Shown here: in pieces, positions 14,051-28,000 of the stretch
Position numbering within the stretch: the stretch's first letter is position 1
How the letters are laid out: each line of letters begins with the position of its first letter
NCBI RefSeq assembly: GCF_000004075.3
Contig: NC_026658.2
Span: 1,054,001 to 1,118,000, forward strand
Origin: Cucumis sativus
Lineage: Eukaryota; Streptophyta; Magnoliopsida; Cucurbitales; Cucurbitaceae
Length of the DNA stretch: 64,000 nucleotides
Direction: 5' to 3'
Made by a program: the position numbers and the translations under genes
Notes under the pieces: generated by a model
Told to the model about the DNA's origin: nothing
Seen by the model: the letters and a program-made list of their open reading frames with translations, nothing else
Databases searched by the model: none

Positions 14051-16460
14051 TGGTATTAGTATTGTTATTATTAAAAGATAATTGATGGGTTTGATAGTGG
14101 GTCAGTGGAGGTTAGAATTGAAAGTCAAAATAGATGGTGGGAGCCCATAGTACATGAGAGAGAGAAAAAGAAAAAGAAAGAGATCCTTAAAATTTTCAAA
14201 AGAAAAAAAAAAAAAAAGGATATTTGGTTTGGTTGTCCACATCATTGCATCCTCAACTAGGAAAAATCCCTAATATCTAATGTTTGAGTGCTTCCCATAC
14301 TTAAATTCAAGCATCTTTGGTCCATTCTCATCAACCATGTATACATCCTAAATTTGGTCAATTAGTATATATGAATAAATAAATCTATTAGGATTATTCC
14401 TTTTTATAGTTATTATATTATATACTTATTATTCATATCACAACCAAAACTATTCCATTTTCTAACCCTACTTTATATATCAATCTTAGCTTAGGAATGT
14501 TTGGTGCTCATCATTTGTTCGTAGAGATCGGTAATTCAATTCGTTGAGATTTGTTTAATTTTTTTTTAAAAAGTTTAACGTATACAAACTCTTCATCTCA
14601 CTTCAAATGTGTTTTACTACAAAAGTGAGTTTTTGTTACACTTGTTGTGATGATAATAAATTAGGGTTCTTCACTTTAACGATAACTCTCTTTATTTTTT
14701 AAAAGTAATATAATGAATTTTAGTTTCCTTTTTATTCTTATTCCAACAAAAAATAGGTGTTGCCAAGTAAGAGATTATTTTTGTTTCGAATAACCATTTT
14801 ATCTAATGGGTGGATAGGTGTATGTATATATATATACCTTTAAAGGAAAAAAATTGAAGTGTAGTTTCTTGGACCAACAAAAAAGATATACACTTGAAGA
14901 AACTTTTAGAAGTAGGGAATCTTTAGCATAGCACTTGGGTATTCATATATTCTAAAGCTTTTATCGATGAGTCACGCTTATATTTAAATATTTAAAGGGA
15001 CGAGGGTTAAAATATAAATTCATGTATGTCTAATCATATCACTTAATTAATTAAGTTATACAAGTCCATCTCTACACTTTTGATTTTGGTTCATTTTGGT
15101 CATGATACTCTCTTCTTCAACTTATAAAAACTACCATTGTAATTTCTTAAAAGTATAAGAATAAATTAAACTAAATTAAAACTACAAAAACTAAGATGAA
15201 CATATGGTAAGTACTTACGAGATCGAAATAAATTAATATTAATAAAGTAGACGAATGAAATTAGTATTTAAAAATAAAAATGAATGATTTTTCTAATTTT
15301 TTTTGTTGTAGTTAATGGAATCCATAAATAGATATATTGTAGGTGAGTGGTGGGATCTAATTAATTAAAAGAAAACTTAATGTAGGGAACCAAAGTTTTG
15401 TTTTGAACCAATAAAAATGATTATTAATAAAAGAAAGAAAGAGTTAAAATTTAGTCAAAGTGGGAATTAATATATGAATTGTCAATCACAATAAGAGATA
15501 AAGAGAGAGAGAGAGAGAGAGAAATAGGAAAGAGATGAGATTAAAGTGTATTTGTTGGTATTTGAAACTTGAAAGTGATGAAGAGAGAATTTTGATTTAA
15601 AGTGAATTGTTGGTATTTGAAAGTGATGAAAGTGACATTTTAATTTCCCAATGTCCTTTTCTTTATATATATAACTCATTCAATATATCAGGATATATCA
15701 TGGTTTGTTTCTTCAATCTCACTTTTATTTTTTTTAATATTTGTGGTAAGAAATTGTTAATTTTAATTTGGGAAAAGAAAAAATAACTTTTTGATATTAA
15801 AAAAGAAAGAAGGGAAAAGTAGTGGATGTTGGTAATATTAAATGAATGGATGTGGAAAATAGATAAAGGCTTCAATCCAAACCTAACCTTATTTTATTCC
15901 TCTCTCTCTCTCTCTCTCTCTCTCTCCTTTTATAAATCAATTCATCCCAAAAATCAAAACTTCTAAAAATTGCTTGAGTTTGCCTCTTATGATTATAATT
16001 AAAACGTTCATCTATTTTAATTTAATAAATCTATTGGTTTCTTTGTCTTCATTTTATTTCTTTTTTTTGTTAGAATTATAAATTCTATTATTTTGTTTAT
16101 TTAACTTTCAAAATTAATTTTTTAAAAAATAAAAAAAATAAAAGAATTAGCATTTTAGATTTATGAGAAAATTACTAAAATTCATTTTAAATTTTAAAAA
16201 ATATTAGCAATTAAACTAAAACACTATTTTACAACTATATACTCCAACTTTAATCAATCTTATTCATATACATTCAATAAAAATCTATCCAAAATTTAGA
16301 ATGATATTTTATTATATTTTTAAAATGAGGAAAAGAAAAAAGGAAAAAGTGGATTTTATGTTACATAATTTCGTCGGTGACAAGTGGTTTAGTGTAGAGA
16401 GAGGTGAGTGGTAAATTATATATATATTTATTGGAAGAAAGGAAATAGGAATAGAGAAGT
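14051..16460. other. Gene desert, continued
   Basis: No supported gene. A GA repeat lies at about 15503-15523 and a CT repeat at 15901-15926. Between 15545 and 15640 a local direct duplication repeats TTGGTATTTGAAA followed by AAAGTGATGAA. Confidence 0.5.
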
Positions 16461-16650
16461 GTGGGGCCGAGAGAAAACCTTCCGTATCGGTTACAAGTCA
16501 CAGACAAATTTACCTTCAAAAACCGTCTCGCCTTCCCACGTTTTTTCCTTTAGTCAACTTCTCTTCCCCAAATATATCATCTCTTTCATTTTATCGCCTT
16601 CAAATACTTCCCATAATTATATATAAAATATAAAACACTGACGTCATATA
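16461..16650. promoter_or_regulatory. Promoter-like island with TGACGTCA palindrome
   Basis: A more balanced stretch inside the desert. A perfect TGACGTCA (16639-16646), the classic bZIP/as-1-CRE core, lies next to TATA-like sequence (ATATATAAAATATAAAA, about 16619-16634). No coding region follows on either strand. A regulatory role is inference from the motifs only. Confidence 0.25.
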
Positions 16651-16907
16651 CATGACATTTGAATACTTCTCTTTTCCTTCTTAAATAATATTCAACTTTT
16701 TCTTTATTTTTGTATTATCACTCTATTGTACGGCTTCCATATTAATTATTACCCTTTTTTTCTTCTTCTTCTTCTTCTTATAATTGGTACATCAATCCTA
16801 AACCCTATATTATTTATATGTCACCTCCTTTCCACTTCTACTACTGCATCCTTCCTCTACTCAAAATTTCTTACAATTTTATACAAATTATTGGGGGGAG
16901 CCTAGGG

Positions 16908-17094
16908 ATGATAATCGATTGTTTGGAGTTGGTTTTTTAACAAAATCCATTTTAAACTGATCATAGTCGAGTAAAGGGTCAGTCGCACGGTCGATTTAAC
17001 ACTTGAATATATTTTTTAGAAATTTTCAGTTTAAAACTTTCTGAAGCCGACTTTCAATTTTCCAGTCTATTATGCACACCTCTATTAGAGTTCA
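16908..17094. mobile_element. Possible hAT-type MITE remnant
   Basis: The left edge reads TAGGGATGATAATCGAT. The right edge, read on the minus strand, is TAGAGGTGTGCATAATAGA. These imperfect terminal inverted repeats (TAGRGRTG) resemble the ends of plant hAT MITEs. The interior has further partly inverted segments around TTTTAAACTG and CAGTTTAAAA. I cannot identify a clean 8-bp target site duplication, so the call is tentative. Confidence 0.3.
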
Positions 17095-17806
17095 TCTTTT
17101 GGTAAATGTAACACCGAACATGTAATACAAGGTTATCAAAATATTTTCAAATGAGGTCAAGTGAGTATAGTTCAATTGAAATTGAGTATAAAATTGTGCG
17201 TATGTACTATAAACAAAAGTTTATTAATAATGAGATAAAACAATGATTAGGTTAGAATATCATTTTGATATTTGTAATTCGAGAGTTGTTTAATTTTAAT
17301 CTAATTTACTTTTAATAAATTATCAATTAAGTTTTTTTTTTCTCAGACTTGATTGTTGACTATTTTCAAAAAAAAAAAAGAAAGAAAAAAGAAAAGAAAA
17401 TTATATTTTTCTCATGTAAACTGTGTTATGTTATCATATAATTAATCAAATTGAACACAAAAACTGACTTTAGAAGGATTATATTTGAAATTGATTAAAA
17501 GTGTGCATGACCTAATTAAACAAGATTTTCAGAATATAGTGATGATAAGAATGGTATTTTTGGTTAAACATAGAAAAAGTAATCAACATGATATTGTAGC
17601 TTTGAGTTTAAATTAGTTTTGAAATAAAAATAAAAATGTCTAGTCAATGTAGAACTAAGAATATAGTTTATATGATTTTGAAAGGTATGTGATAATAAAA
17701 TTATAAATGATTTTGATTGACAAGGTATGGCAAAAAGCAAAGTAGGTAAAGACCCCACATAATTAATCAATATCATATATTTAATTTTCTTTTAATTATA
17801 TTTCAA

Positions 17807-17817
17807 ACAAACAAACA

Positions 17818-17870
<53 letters not shown>
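17807..17870. repeat. (ACAA)n followed by long (TA)n microsatellite
   Basis: A short ACAA tract (17807-17821) passes directly into about 24 TA units (17822-17870), the longest perfect microsatellite in the window. It is likely polymorphic and prone to assembly error. Confidence 0.9.
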
Positions 17871-17875
<5 letters not shown>

Positions 17876-18670
17876 CATTTGTAGCAGCCACAGACTAGTG
17901 GGTTTTGTTTACTATTTTTCCTCATTTCCTTTTTAAACAAAAATAGGAATTTCCCTACAAAAAAGTTAATGAACTAAAATATTATTATGTTCGTACCATC
18001 CATGAAAATATATTAATATGTGGATTTTATATTGAAAAAACAGATGTATAAATTTTACACGTTCATCTAACCTATTTATAATATATGTCAATATGTTCAT
18101 ATAATTGTTATGGTCATTGGTGCATGGATAATTTTTAAAAATAAATTATAATGAATATATAAGTTGATTGAATTGTGAAAAATTAGAAACTCAATTGATA
18201 CAAAACTAAATTTATAATATAAAATATAGAAAACGAATTACTAAGTTCGATTCCAAAATAAATCATAACCTAACTTTATGGGTTATTTACATGTCTTCAC
18301 TAAAAAAATCAACATAATTAAATTGATATCACAACTAATCTAATCCAAAATTAGGTTGGATTATACTTTTAATCAATCTCTAAGATTCCATGACTGCCCT
18401 GTACTTAGCACTTAAACTTCCAAATTAATTACATCTACTCTTAGAATTTCCTTTTTTAGTATAGTAAAAAATTTGAAAATATATGAAATTGGATTTAGGA
18501 TTCATCTAAAGTATTTCATTTGTCAAGTAGAGTACTTTCAATTGTATTGAAAATAGAAATGTCTGTATTTCAAATCTAACTCAAATATGTAATTAAAAAG
18601 CTAAAGTATTTAAACTTTTATGTAAATTATTGTTTTGATATATTTTTATCTAATGATGTTTTTATAATTT

Positions 18671-18710
<40 letters not shown>

Positions 18711-21700
18711 AGGGTCAAAGTCTATTTGTTTAAGAGCATGATTTCAATGACCTAGACCAGAGATCACTAGATGCTCAAAGGTGCCACCAAAGTGGACAAG
18801 TTGCTAACTTTCTTTATATATGTATATCTACACATTCCATCTGTTGCTATGTTGACATCCTCATTACATATGCCAAAACTTTTCTTTTTTAATCATATGT
18901 TCATCATATTGTTATTGTATATATCATATCCAACAATATACCATCATATAAATAATGATGATAATACTAGTAAATGGACTCCACGTTAAATGACTAAACT
19001 ATATTTCAAACTATATAGTATGTTTGAGTTTTCTTTTCTAATTCAACAAGTTAACTAGATGGTAAATTGTACTTTCATGACTTCAAACCTTTTTATGAAA
19101 CTACTTGTGATATTATTCAAATTACAAATTTATGATTATAGTAAGCACATGCATGACATATTATGTTCAAATTTTGACATGTAATGAATCGATGTATACC
19201 ATAAAGTAAAAGTTCTATTTTTTTATAGAAAAAAATGGTGTGATTTGTCATTATCAAAACGAAAAACAAATATGTTTGTATTATTTAAAAAGATTTTCCT
19301 TTATTTAGTTTATCCATGTCAACCCAAAAACAATAAGGTAAAAAATATATATGTGTTTATGTATTAAAGGTGAGGTGTGGGTTTAGGAAAAAGGGTGAGT
19401 AGGAATCATAGATCGAGCGCGTGAGGGAGATCCCAACTTTAATGTTGTTTTTTTGCTTTATTTGGGAATACTTTTTTTTCATATTATATATATATATATG
19501 TGAAAGTGAAAGGGGCAAATAAATAAAGTAAATTTGAAAGATATGTTTTTAACATTTTCAACTTTTCCAACTCTTCTTCTAACTTGTGTGTGTATGAGTT
19601 GAGAATGTTGTTGTTGTTGTGTTGAGTGTGGCTCGTTAAGAACAATAAATGGGATGAATATATCGTTGTTGGTGAAATGTTGATTTTAATTTTAATTTAT
19701 AATTGTTGGAGGTTTGTTTTCCTTTAAAAAAATCTCATTAAATAATGAGTATTGTTGGAACACTGAAATCTATGTGATTAACGCGATGACTTAGAACAAC
19801 ATGACATGACACAAAACTAGTGGTGTAATTACATGTTTAGCAAATAAAATTAGAGCAAATATCCAAACATAAATAAATTTTAAAAAGAATTTAAATGAAC
19901 GAAGTGTATAGTAGGTTGAAAATTATTAAATTCTTTTTTTCATTTTTGTATTCTTATATTTCTAAATAAAAAAAGAATCTAAAAGAATTCTCTATTAAGT
20001 TATTAACATTTAATTTATAAGATTTTACAAAAATATGTATACTATACTATTGCGTTATTAAAACTAAACTTCATTAAAAAAATTTAAGAGTACACATAAT
20101 TGTGATTATATTTAAAAAGAAAATGAAAGCATTTATGTGATTATGATCACCTAAAACTTAAATAATCATTAAAATGAATAACACATTAGGAAAAAAGATT
20201 AAGAATGTTGACATAATAATAAAGATATTTATATAAGAGAAGACAAATATGAAAAGATATAGAAATGTAGAAGGTTTGATTTAGAAAGGTGGGAAATCTA
20301 TTTGAAGCAAATAAAATGTTATAGAAAGAAAAAGAAAAAAAGGAATAAAATTGGAAAGAAGAAAGAAGAAAGAAGAAAAAAGAAAAAAGAAAAAAAAGAA
20401 AGAGAGTAGTTTGTAGGACAGAGCCCTAAAGCTCCACTAATTAAGGTATCTAAATGGGACCCCTTTTCTTCATTTCATGCTTTCTCTTTTTCTTTTTCCC
20501 ATTTAAATACAACAATCAAAAGTTGAACGCAAAACTACCATTTTTTTTTTTGTTTACTTTCAAATAAATCTTATATTCTTACCTCAACTTTTTTTTTTTT
20601 TTTATTTCATTTTTAAATCAAACTAATTTTATCATACCATTTTTCTATTTTTCACAATTTTCGACTTTTCTTTTACTAAATGCACTTTAAATAAGAATTT
20701 TTCCAATTTTTTATAACAATCACAATTACTTTAAATTTATCGATAAAATTTTAATAAAACCATAAATATTAAAACTTAAAGATAATTGATTGACGAATCT
20801 ATCACTAATAGATAAAATCAATAAGATTTCTGAAAAAGTGTAGACATCCGATAAAGAAAAAAGAAAAAAAGGGTATTAATTCATGAAATTTTTCAATAGT
20901 TCATAGGTGTTTTCAAAACCAAACTTTTGAAAGTATAAAGGTATTTTCGACACAAACTACAAAGTTAAGAGACGTTCTTTGTAATCTAGCTAATATCTTA
21001 AATATATATAATTAGTGAAGTTGATTTATTTTTTAAATTATTTAATATAAGATTGTTTAACTTAATTTCGGAAATCAAATACAAATCTAAACTTTAACAT
21101 CAAACTCGAATTAATAGCAATATTGTCATGTAAACAACCAAATACAATAATTTATACCCTCATTCATTTTATGCACATACATCCTTCCATTAAATTTAAA
21201 AGCAAACTATCCATCAATAAAGTTTTCTTTAGTACATCATCTATAGTGATGAATTGAAACTTGTTAATGTGTTGTTAAATGTCAATTACCTTAATCAAAT
21301 GAGTTTATGTGTGCGTGTATATTTACATATGTGACATAATTATATTTAAAATGAATTCCAACACAATAATAAGAAACTTTAATGACAAAAAACTTGATCC
21401 AACTTTATTAAATACATCAATCATATTCACCCAATACTTTGTCCTTTTTCCCCCCCAAAAAAAGAAAAAGGAAAATTGGTCCAAATCTTCACAATAATTC
21501 CATCACATCTTCCCCTATGAATAGTTTGAATTTCAAGCATTTAATACAAAGACGCAAAGTCCAAAATTTGAGAACCAAATATATATATATATATATACAC
21601 ATAATATTTGGTCAATATATATATTTATATATTGGGAGCCATCCTTATCTCTTTTATTTTGTCACGCAATTATTAAATATTTAATTAAATTATTGCAAAC

Positions 21701-24154
21701 CAATGGCCTTCTTTTGACCACGTTTCTTTGGCTTTTTTTGTTTCTAAAAAATTCCACCATGTGGAGTCGATGTTACTTTGATGTTGATTGATAATTTAAA
21801 TAACTCTACATATATAAATAACTATTAAAATTTAGAGGATTTTGTTTCCTTTTTGAATATATTAAATTTAATTTTGAGTCATTATACACGTATTTTCGTG
21901 AATAAAAATAGTTTTGAAAAAGAATGCTTTTCATATTAAAACTGGCTTTGTACTTTTCAAGAGAAAAAAGTTTGGTTTAATTTCAATATTTAAAAGGAAA
22001 AAATAAAAGTTATTGTTTCAAACAATATAGTGATGCACATAAAAACAAAGCAGTAGCAAACAATTTTTTAAAAGGTTGTAGAACTGAAATTGAGAATTGA
22101 ATAACTTTTTCTAAGTACTTTTAATTTAATATGAACATCTTTATATTTAAAATAATACACTCAAAATTGAAGGGATGTATGAGGATTAAATATATTTATC
22201 ATTTCTTATATATTAATTAATAAAAAAAAGTTGTTTCTATTTCGTAATAGAGCTTTCCTATTATAAGCCTATTACTTAGAGCATATATATGTTTGTTTAT
22301 AAGTTTATTCAAATAAAAACATAATAGAATGTTTAAATTGATATATTTACATCATTTTGTCTAAATTGATGTAATTAATGATTTATAGATTAAATTGACC
22401 TAGATTACCATGATTGAGATTTAAATTATATAATTAAAATCCATACAATTCCTAGTATAGATGTAAGAAAAATGGTGAAAAGTAGAACATGTGTGACATG
22501 TTTTAAAATATGTATAGTAATAAGAAAAATCTTATTAAAATTTTCTATTTTTGAAAGAGTCTTTAAATGTAAACTGATATTTTTTTAATATATTTTAATG
22601 TTAAGAAAAATATAAATAAATAAAAGTCCCGTGGGGTCGAGTTCCTACCATGGCTTATCCTAAATGTGTTTGGATAATTCTTTTTTCTTTTTTTCCGTTT
22701 TTCACAACAAAAAATATATCTTTCCAAACTTATTACAAATGGTCTAAATAAATAAAAAAAATAACTTATCTACTTTTACCTAAATTTAATCGAGAAGAGG
22801 TCTTCTTAATAAAATATTTACACAAAATCATTTTGGAAAACTAAAAATGATCACAAGCCAAAATATAAAAAATGTTCCGTAATTAATTGTGACCTCAATG
22901 TAATATATTTGGTTCATAATTGTTTAGATTTGGGTAGACATGATTTTAAACAACCTTTGAAAGAGAAAAAATATATATTTTATATTTAGTATACGATTTT
23001 AAACACATAACAATTCGAAAAAAAAAATTGCATAATAAATAATATAAAAATGAAGGGCAAATGAAAATTTGTTCATACCTATGGGTTTCATATTTTGTAA
23101 TTTATTTTTCTTTTTTATTAATCTTTCATACATATGTTAATTCTTTTTATTTTGCTTTTAATTTTCCTTATCTTGATTTTTCATAGTTATCATGTTAATT
23201 TAATTTTAAATTTTAAATTTTTAAATATTTAAATTAATAAATTACTTAATTTTAGAATTTTAGGTCTAACTTTACTACTGTTTTTCTATTTAGCTATATT
23301 TATTTTTATAATTATTAAATTTGATATTGATATGTTTAATTTAATTTTAAATTTGAAACTGTTAAATATTTAAATTTATCTTTCAAATTTTAGACCGTAA
23401 ATATGTTTATTTAAAAATTTTCTATTTTCTAATTTTTGAGGTGAGATATACATGTTTATATGTTATCCTAAAGTTTACTTTAGGTAACAAGACTACAAAA
23501 TTATTTATGGTTCATATAACAAATAAAATTAAAGCTCATTATGCTACAATTGTTTTTTATAATTTTTATATTTGCTTTGGTTGGATGTGAATATTAGGGA
23601 TCATTTTCTGCTTCATTTTTTTCTTTTTGTAATTTATTAAGCTTTTTTCAACCTATAAATCACTTTTGATTCATAAAATTTATATAAAAACAACAATTTA
23701 GCTTACAAATTTTGATTTATAACAATCACAAAACTAAGTTGTTACATTTTCCATATTTATAACAATTTAGTGAAGTAAACAAACTCACTGAAATGAAATC
23801 AAATAGGTAGACTTTCTATTTTGAAAAAATAAAATGAGGAGAATGCAATAAATGTAAAAAAATAAAATGAAGAGTTAGAAAGAAAAATGAATGTATAAGA
23901 AATGATTAAAAATGAAATATTTTGAATATGTTGATGTTTGATCTCGACTTGTCTGGATGCCATCTTTAGATATACGTCATTGTCATAATAATATTATTTA
24001 TTGAAATGGAAAAGAAAATGAAAAAAGAAAAAAAAGAAAGTAAATAAAAAGAAAAAGAAAAAGAAAGTAGAAGGAAAGGAAGGGGTCATTGATAGAGAGA
24101 GGTCGCTTTCCAACTAAAAGAAAAATAGACCCACTCTCTGACATCCTGACACCA
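17871..24154. other. Gene desert, continued
   Basis: No supported gene. A CT repeat lies at 18677-18704 and a TA repeat at about 21580-21598. A patch at 19385-19450 is less AT-rich but has no coding signal. Short frames near 18771-18989 and 21309-21684 show no domain and no flanking gene signals. Confidence 0.5.
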
Positions 24155-24171
24155 CCCCCCCCCCCCCCCCC
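24155..24171. repeat. Homopolymer C tract, 17 bases
   Basis: An uninterrupted run of 17 C residues, rare in DNA this AT-rich. Read on the minus strand it produces a poly-glycine stretch in a short frame (23998-24195) that I do not regard as a gene. Confidence 0.9.
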
Positions 24172-24506
24172 AATTCCCATATCTTTTCCTTTCATTTTCT
24201 CCCGATAATTTCATTTCCACGTTTTAATACCTTAGATATTGCCGAAAGTGACATCCCATCTCATCAATCCTCTTCTCCATTGTGCATCAACTTTTAACTC
24301 TCATCTTAATCATACTCAAAATCACTAATCCTCCACCTCTTCTTTTTTTCTAAAAAAACACCTTATATCTTATATTAATTTTTTTTATATAATTATACAA
24401 CTTTATCTCGTCACACTTTATAATTTATTTTTAGATATCAATGAGTCTTATCGAACTTAAAAACATCAATTTTATACCATTTTTTAAATTCTCAGTAAGA
24501 TATCGA

Positions 24507-24512
24507 CACGTG
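24507..24512. promoter_or_regulatory. G-box / ABRE-like motif
   Basis: CACGTG in the context GACACGTGGCA, which matches the ABRE-type G-box core bound by bZIP and bHLH factors. It lies about 95 bases upstream of a small frame beginning at 24604. Function is inferred from the motif only. Confidence 0.3.
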
Positions 24513-24603
24513 GCACTTTTTATTTAGTTTTTTTTCCTTTTGCTTTTCTGTCCCTTTTTTCTTTTGTTTTTCATTTTCATCTTCCCTAATTCCACTCCTT
24601 TCG

Positions 24604-24675
24604 ATGGCCTCAATCTCTCTTCTCTCTAAAGCCCTTTTTTTTTTCCTCTCTGTAACCACTTTTCTTTTTACCTAA
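24604..24675 (+). CDS. Candidate short ORF, 23 residues (low confidence)
   Basis: An ATG in good plant context (CGATGGCC) opens a 23-codon frame whose residues (MASISLLSKALFFFLSVTTF) look like a hydrophobic signal sequence. A possible splice donor CTCT-GTAACC (24648-24654) would cut it after residue 16, but I found no matching second exon. The poly-T tract inflates the hydrophobic content, so this may be chance. Confidence 0.15.
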   Translation: MASISLLSKALFFFLSVTTFLFT

Positions 24676-25014
24676 GTAGTACGTCTCATAAAATACTAAA
24701 CCGAGCATGTAGTTCGGTTATGTTAATATATAACTTCCGTCTTCCAGATATATGATTTAAATCTTACTAAAAACAAAACTACCTCTACTTCTAACAGCTT
24801 ATATTACATAAATTAATATTATCATATTTAATAAAAGCTTTAGATGGGGAGGGAATCATATAAATATATATAACTATGAAGATGAGTTTTAGAGAGAGAA
24901 GTATAGGCCATGAAATGCATAATTGGATTGGGAATAAATTTGTATTAAAGCAAACAAAAACAAAATCGGAAAATCCTAAAAAAGAAAAAAGAATTTGCAT
25001 TGCACTTGCACTTG

Positions 25015-25050
25015 CACGTGCCACTACATTGTTTTTTGTGCACACACGTG
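25015..25050. promoter_or_regulatory. Pair of CACGTG motifs 30 bases apart
   Basis: CACGTG occurs at 25015-25020 (within GCACGTGCC) and at 25045-25050 (within ACACGTGAG). Three G-boxes within 550 bases of AT-rich DNA, counting the one at 24507, is more than expected by chance. No gene is visible nearby except the weak short frame at 24604. Confidence 0.3.
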
Positions 25051-28000
25051 AGCCCTGATTTTAATTTTTAATTTAAAATAATAGATTAAATTATTTACCA
25101 ACTATTAACAAAATTTAAAAATTAAGTGTATTTATTTTGTAAACCTTTGTAAAAAAGTAATGAAAATTAATTATGTACTTATTAAAAGGGTAAAAAAAGC
25201 TCCCAACTTTGTAGTGGGAAAATTGTATTATGTAGATGTTAAAAAGGAGTGGGCCATTTCTATAAATTATAATACTTTTAAAATACGAAATGATTTTAAA
25301 TGATGATTTATTTTATTATTATTATTATTATTATTGTATAGTACGTATGCTTTAAAGTTGGAATTTTTGGTAATGCATAAAAATTTTCTTAAAAAAAGTG
25401 AATAAAAGACATCTATTTTTCACTCAAGAGGGAAAAAAAAGGTTTGGATTTTCTTTTTTCGATAGTGGAAAAAAGTTATGATTTGATAATTAATGGAAAC
25501 TAACAAATATTCTCCTTAACGATTTTATTCTCATATTTGTTCGTTTCTCAAAACCATACATATTTTCCTAATATCCTCATCTTTAAAAAAAGTAATGTTT
25601 TCTTTTTTCTTTTTTCTTTTTTTACTCCTTCTAGTTTAATCTCTCTTTTCTTAAATATATCAAATTTCAAGAATTTGCTATATTTTAATATAAGTATTTT
25701 AAACAATCTTATGGATTATAATAAAAAAATGTAGGCCAAAAATAATAGACGGAAGAGCAATATTTAAAAATAGCTAATTTCACATATTTTTGTATGTAGC
25801 CATATTTTATCAATTGATTGTATTTATGAAAATTAGTCTATATATATTATTTATTAATTGGAATTTTACTTTATTCCGTTTTTTATTAATTTGCTCACTA
25901 AAGTTTTTTTTTTTCTTCTTTTGAAAAAAGGTGTGATGATCTTTATAAACTCAGTACATTTTATAAAACTGAGTATAAATTCCACATGTTATATAGATTT
26001 GAGGTAGAATGTAATAAAAATAAAAGTTTTGAAGTGTGAAAATAAATGCAACCAAACAATTTTAGTCACCAAAGTTGATTTTTTTGATAGAAAAGTCACC
26101 AAAGAAAAAGAAAAAGAGTAGAGTTGGGAAGGGGCCAAAAGGTGGGCATAGGTAGAACAGAAATGAAAACCCTAAAAATAATTAATGGATAAAAGGGCAA
26201 AGGAAAAAATAAATAAAGGAAAAGAGTTAATATTATTAATTAGAAAAAGAAAAAAGAAAAAAAGAGGAATATCTTTTGCTTGCTTTTGCTTCCATCTCTT
26301 TGTTAGGAAAAGTAATTATTACTTCTTTAATAGGACCACCATGCCCTACTCCTCCATATTACTTTCTTTTCTACTATTTCATTTTTTCTAAATATTCTCT
26401 TAAATAATTATCTGCCATCAATTTTCACGTAAAAAAAAATAAGTGTATCGATTTATATTTAAACTCTAAAAAGGGTGAGATAATTTAAATACTCAAATAG
26501 TATAGTTTATTAACGTGTAGATTATAATAAAGCGAAAAACGTGGAATTAAACAGTGCACTTTCATGTATAACTTATAAAAATTATAATTCCATTCTAAAA
26601 TTGTTAATTAATGAATCGTTGATGATTAATGTAAACTAGAAAATTAGATAGGAATTACACGAAAATTAATTAAATATAGGATAGTGGCAAAAGTATTGAC
26701 AAAATTAAGCTAAGTTGTAATCCTAGTAAACGATTTGCCACTGAAGTCGTATACATGATACATGATTAAGTATGCTCGTATTTAGTTCACTTGCGAGCGT
26801 AGTAGTGTGGACTGTCAGTTATCTACCATGTAGAAAATTGTATACCACATACACGAGTTTAATGTCAAGTACTCAGTGAATATATTTTAAAATTGTGACT
26901 AAAATACTTGTGATTTTATTATTAAATAAATATTTTTAAAATATCAAAGAAAATTAAATAAATTAAAAAAGTAAACATTTGGAGTCGGATGGAGTGAAGT
27001 CATGTACCGATATACGACTTGCAATAAATAAAACTACTCTTTTTCGAGGTACATTTAATATTTATTCGATTTTCCATATCAATTCATCTAAACCCAAACT
27101 TTTAACAATAATAATAATAATAAACCATTAACCACAATTATTATTATAATTAAGTCACCATCACTGTAGGCTTCTTTTTTGATGGCCACAACTTTATCGA
27201 TTGGATTACAAATTGGAAATTATAAATTTTCTTACGTATATTTCAATCACATATCATTGTCAATTATGAATAAATAAATAAATAACGGTGTGAATAAAAA
27301 AAATGTTTACAAATATTATAAAATATCATTATAAATATTTATTTTAATCTTTTACTATATCTATTCTTTAATTGAACTAAGACAAAAAAAGAATAATAAT
27401 AATTTTGAAACTAATAAAAGAAATGCACGCAATTAGTTCCTTCCTTTTTTTTTTTTATAATTTTACTTTTTTGGGAAAAGGACTTTTCTTTGTTTATCAA
27501 ATGTCTTATCAATCCATAAAATGTCATGGAAGGCATAAACTCACATGATAAACAATTAAAGAAAAAGGAAAAAAAGGAAATATTGGGGAAAATGAAATGA
27601 AAAGCCAAAAAAAATTAAATAAATGAAATTTTGAAAAAAAAGAAAAGAAAGGGCAAAAATAAGAAGAAAAATGCAGTTGTTTGTTTACTTTTTGAATGTT
27701 AAAATAGGAAAGAAGCGAAACAAGTCATGAGAAAGTCCCTTTAGCTACCATATATCTCTATCTTATATATACTTTAATGCCTTTCTTTTGTTCATTTTCA
27801 TAACTATCCTTTGACAATTTTAAATTTCCTTTAATTTTCTCTTTTTTTTAAGCCTATTTTTCAAATATTATAATGATAGTTTGAATACTTTATCATTCAC
27901 TAATTAAACACTAAAATCAAAGTTTATGCCCTAACTTTGTTCCTTGTAACTTTAATTATCTAATTTAATCTTTCCAATTAGTGATATATTTTTAAAAAAA

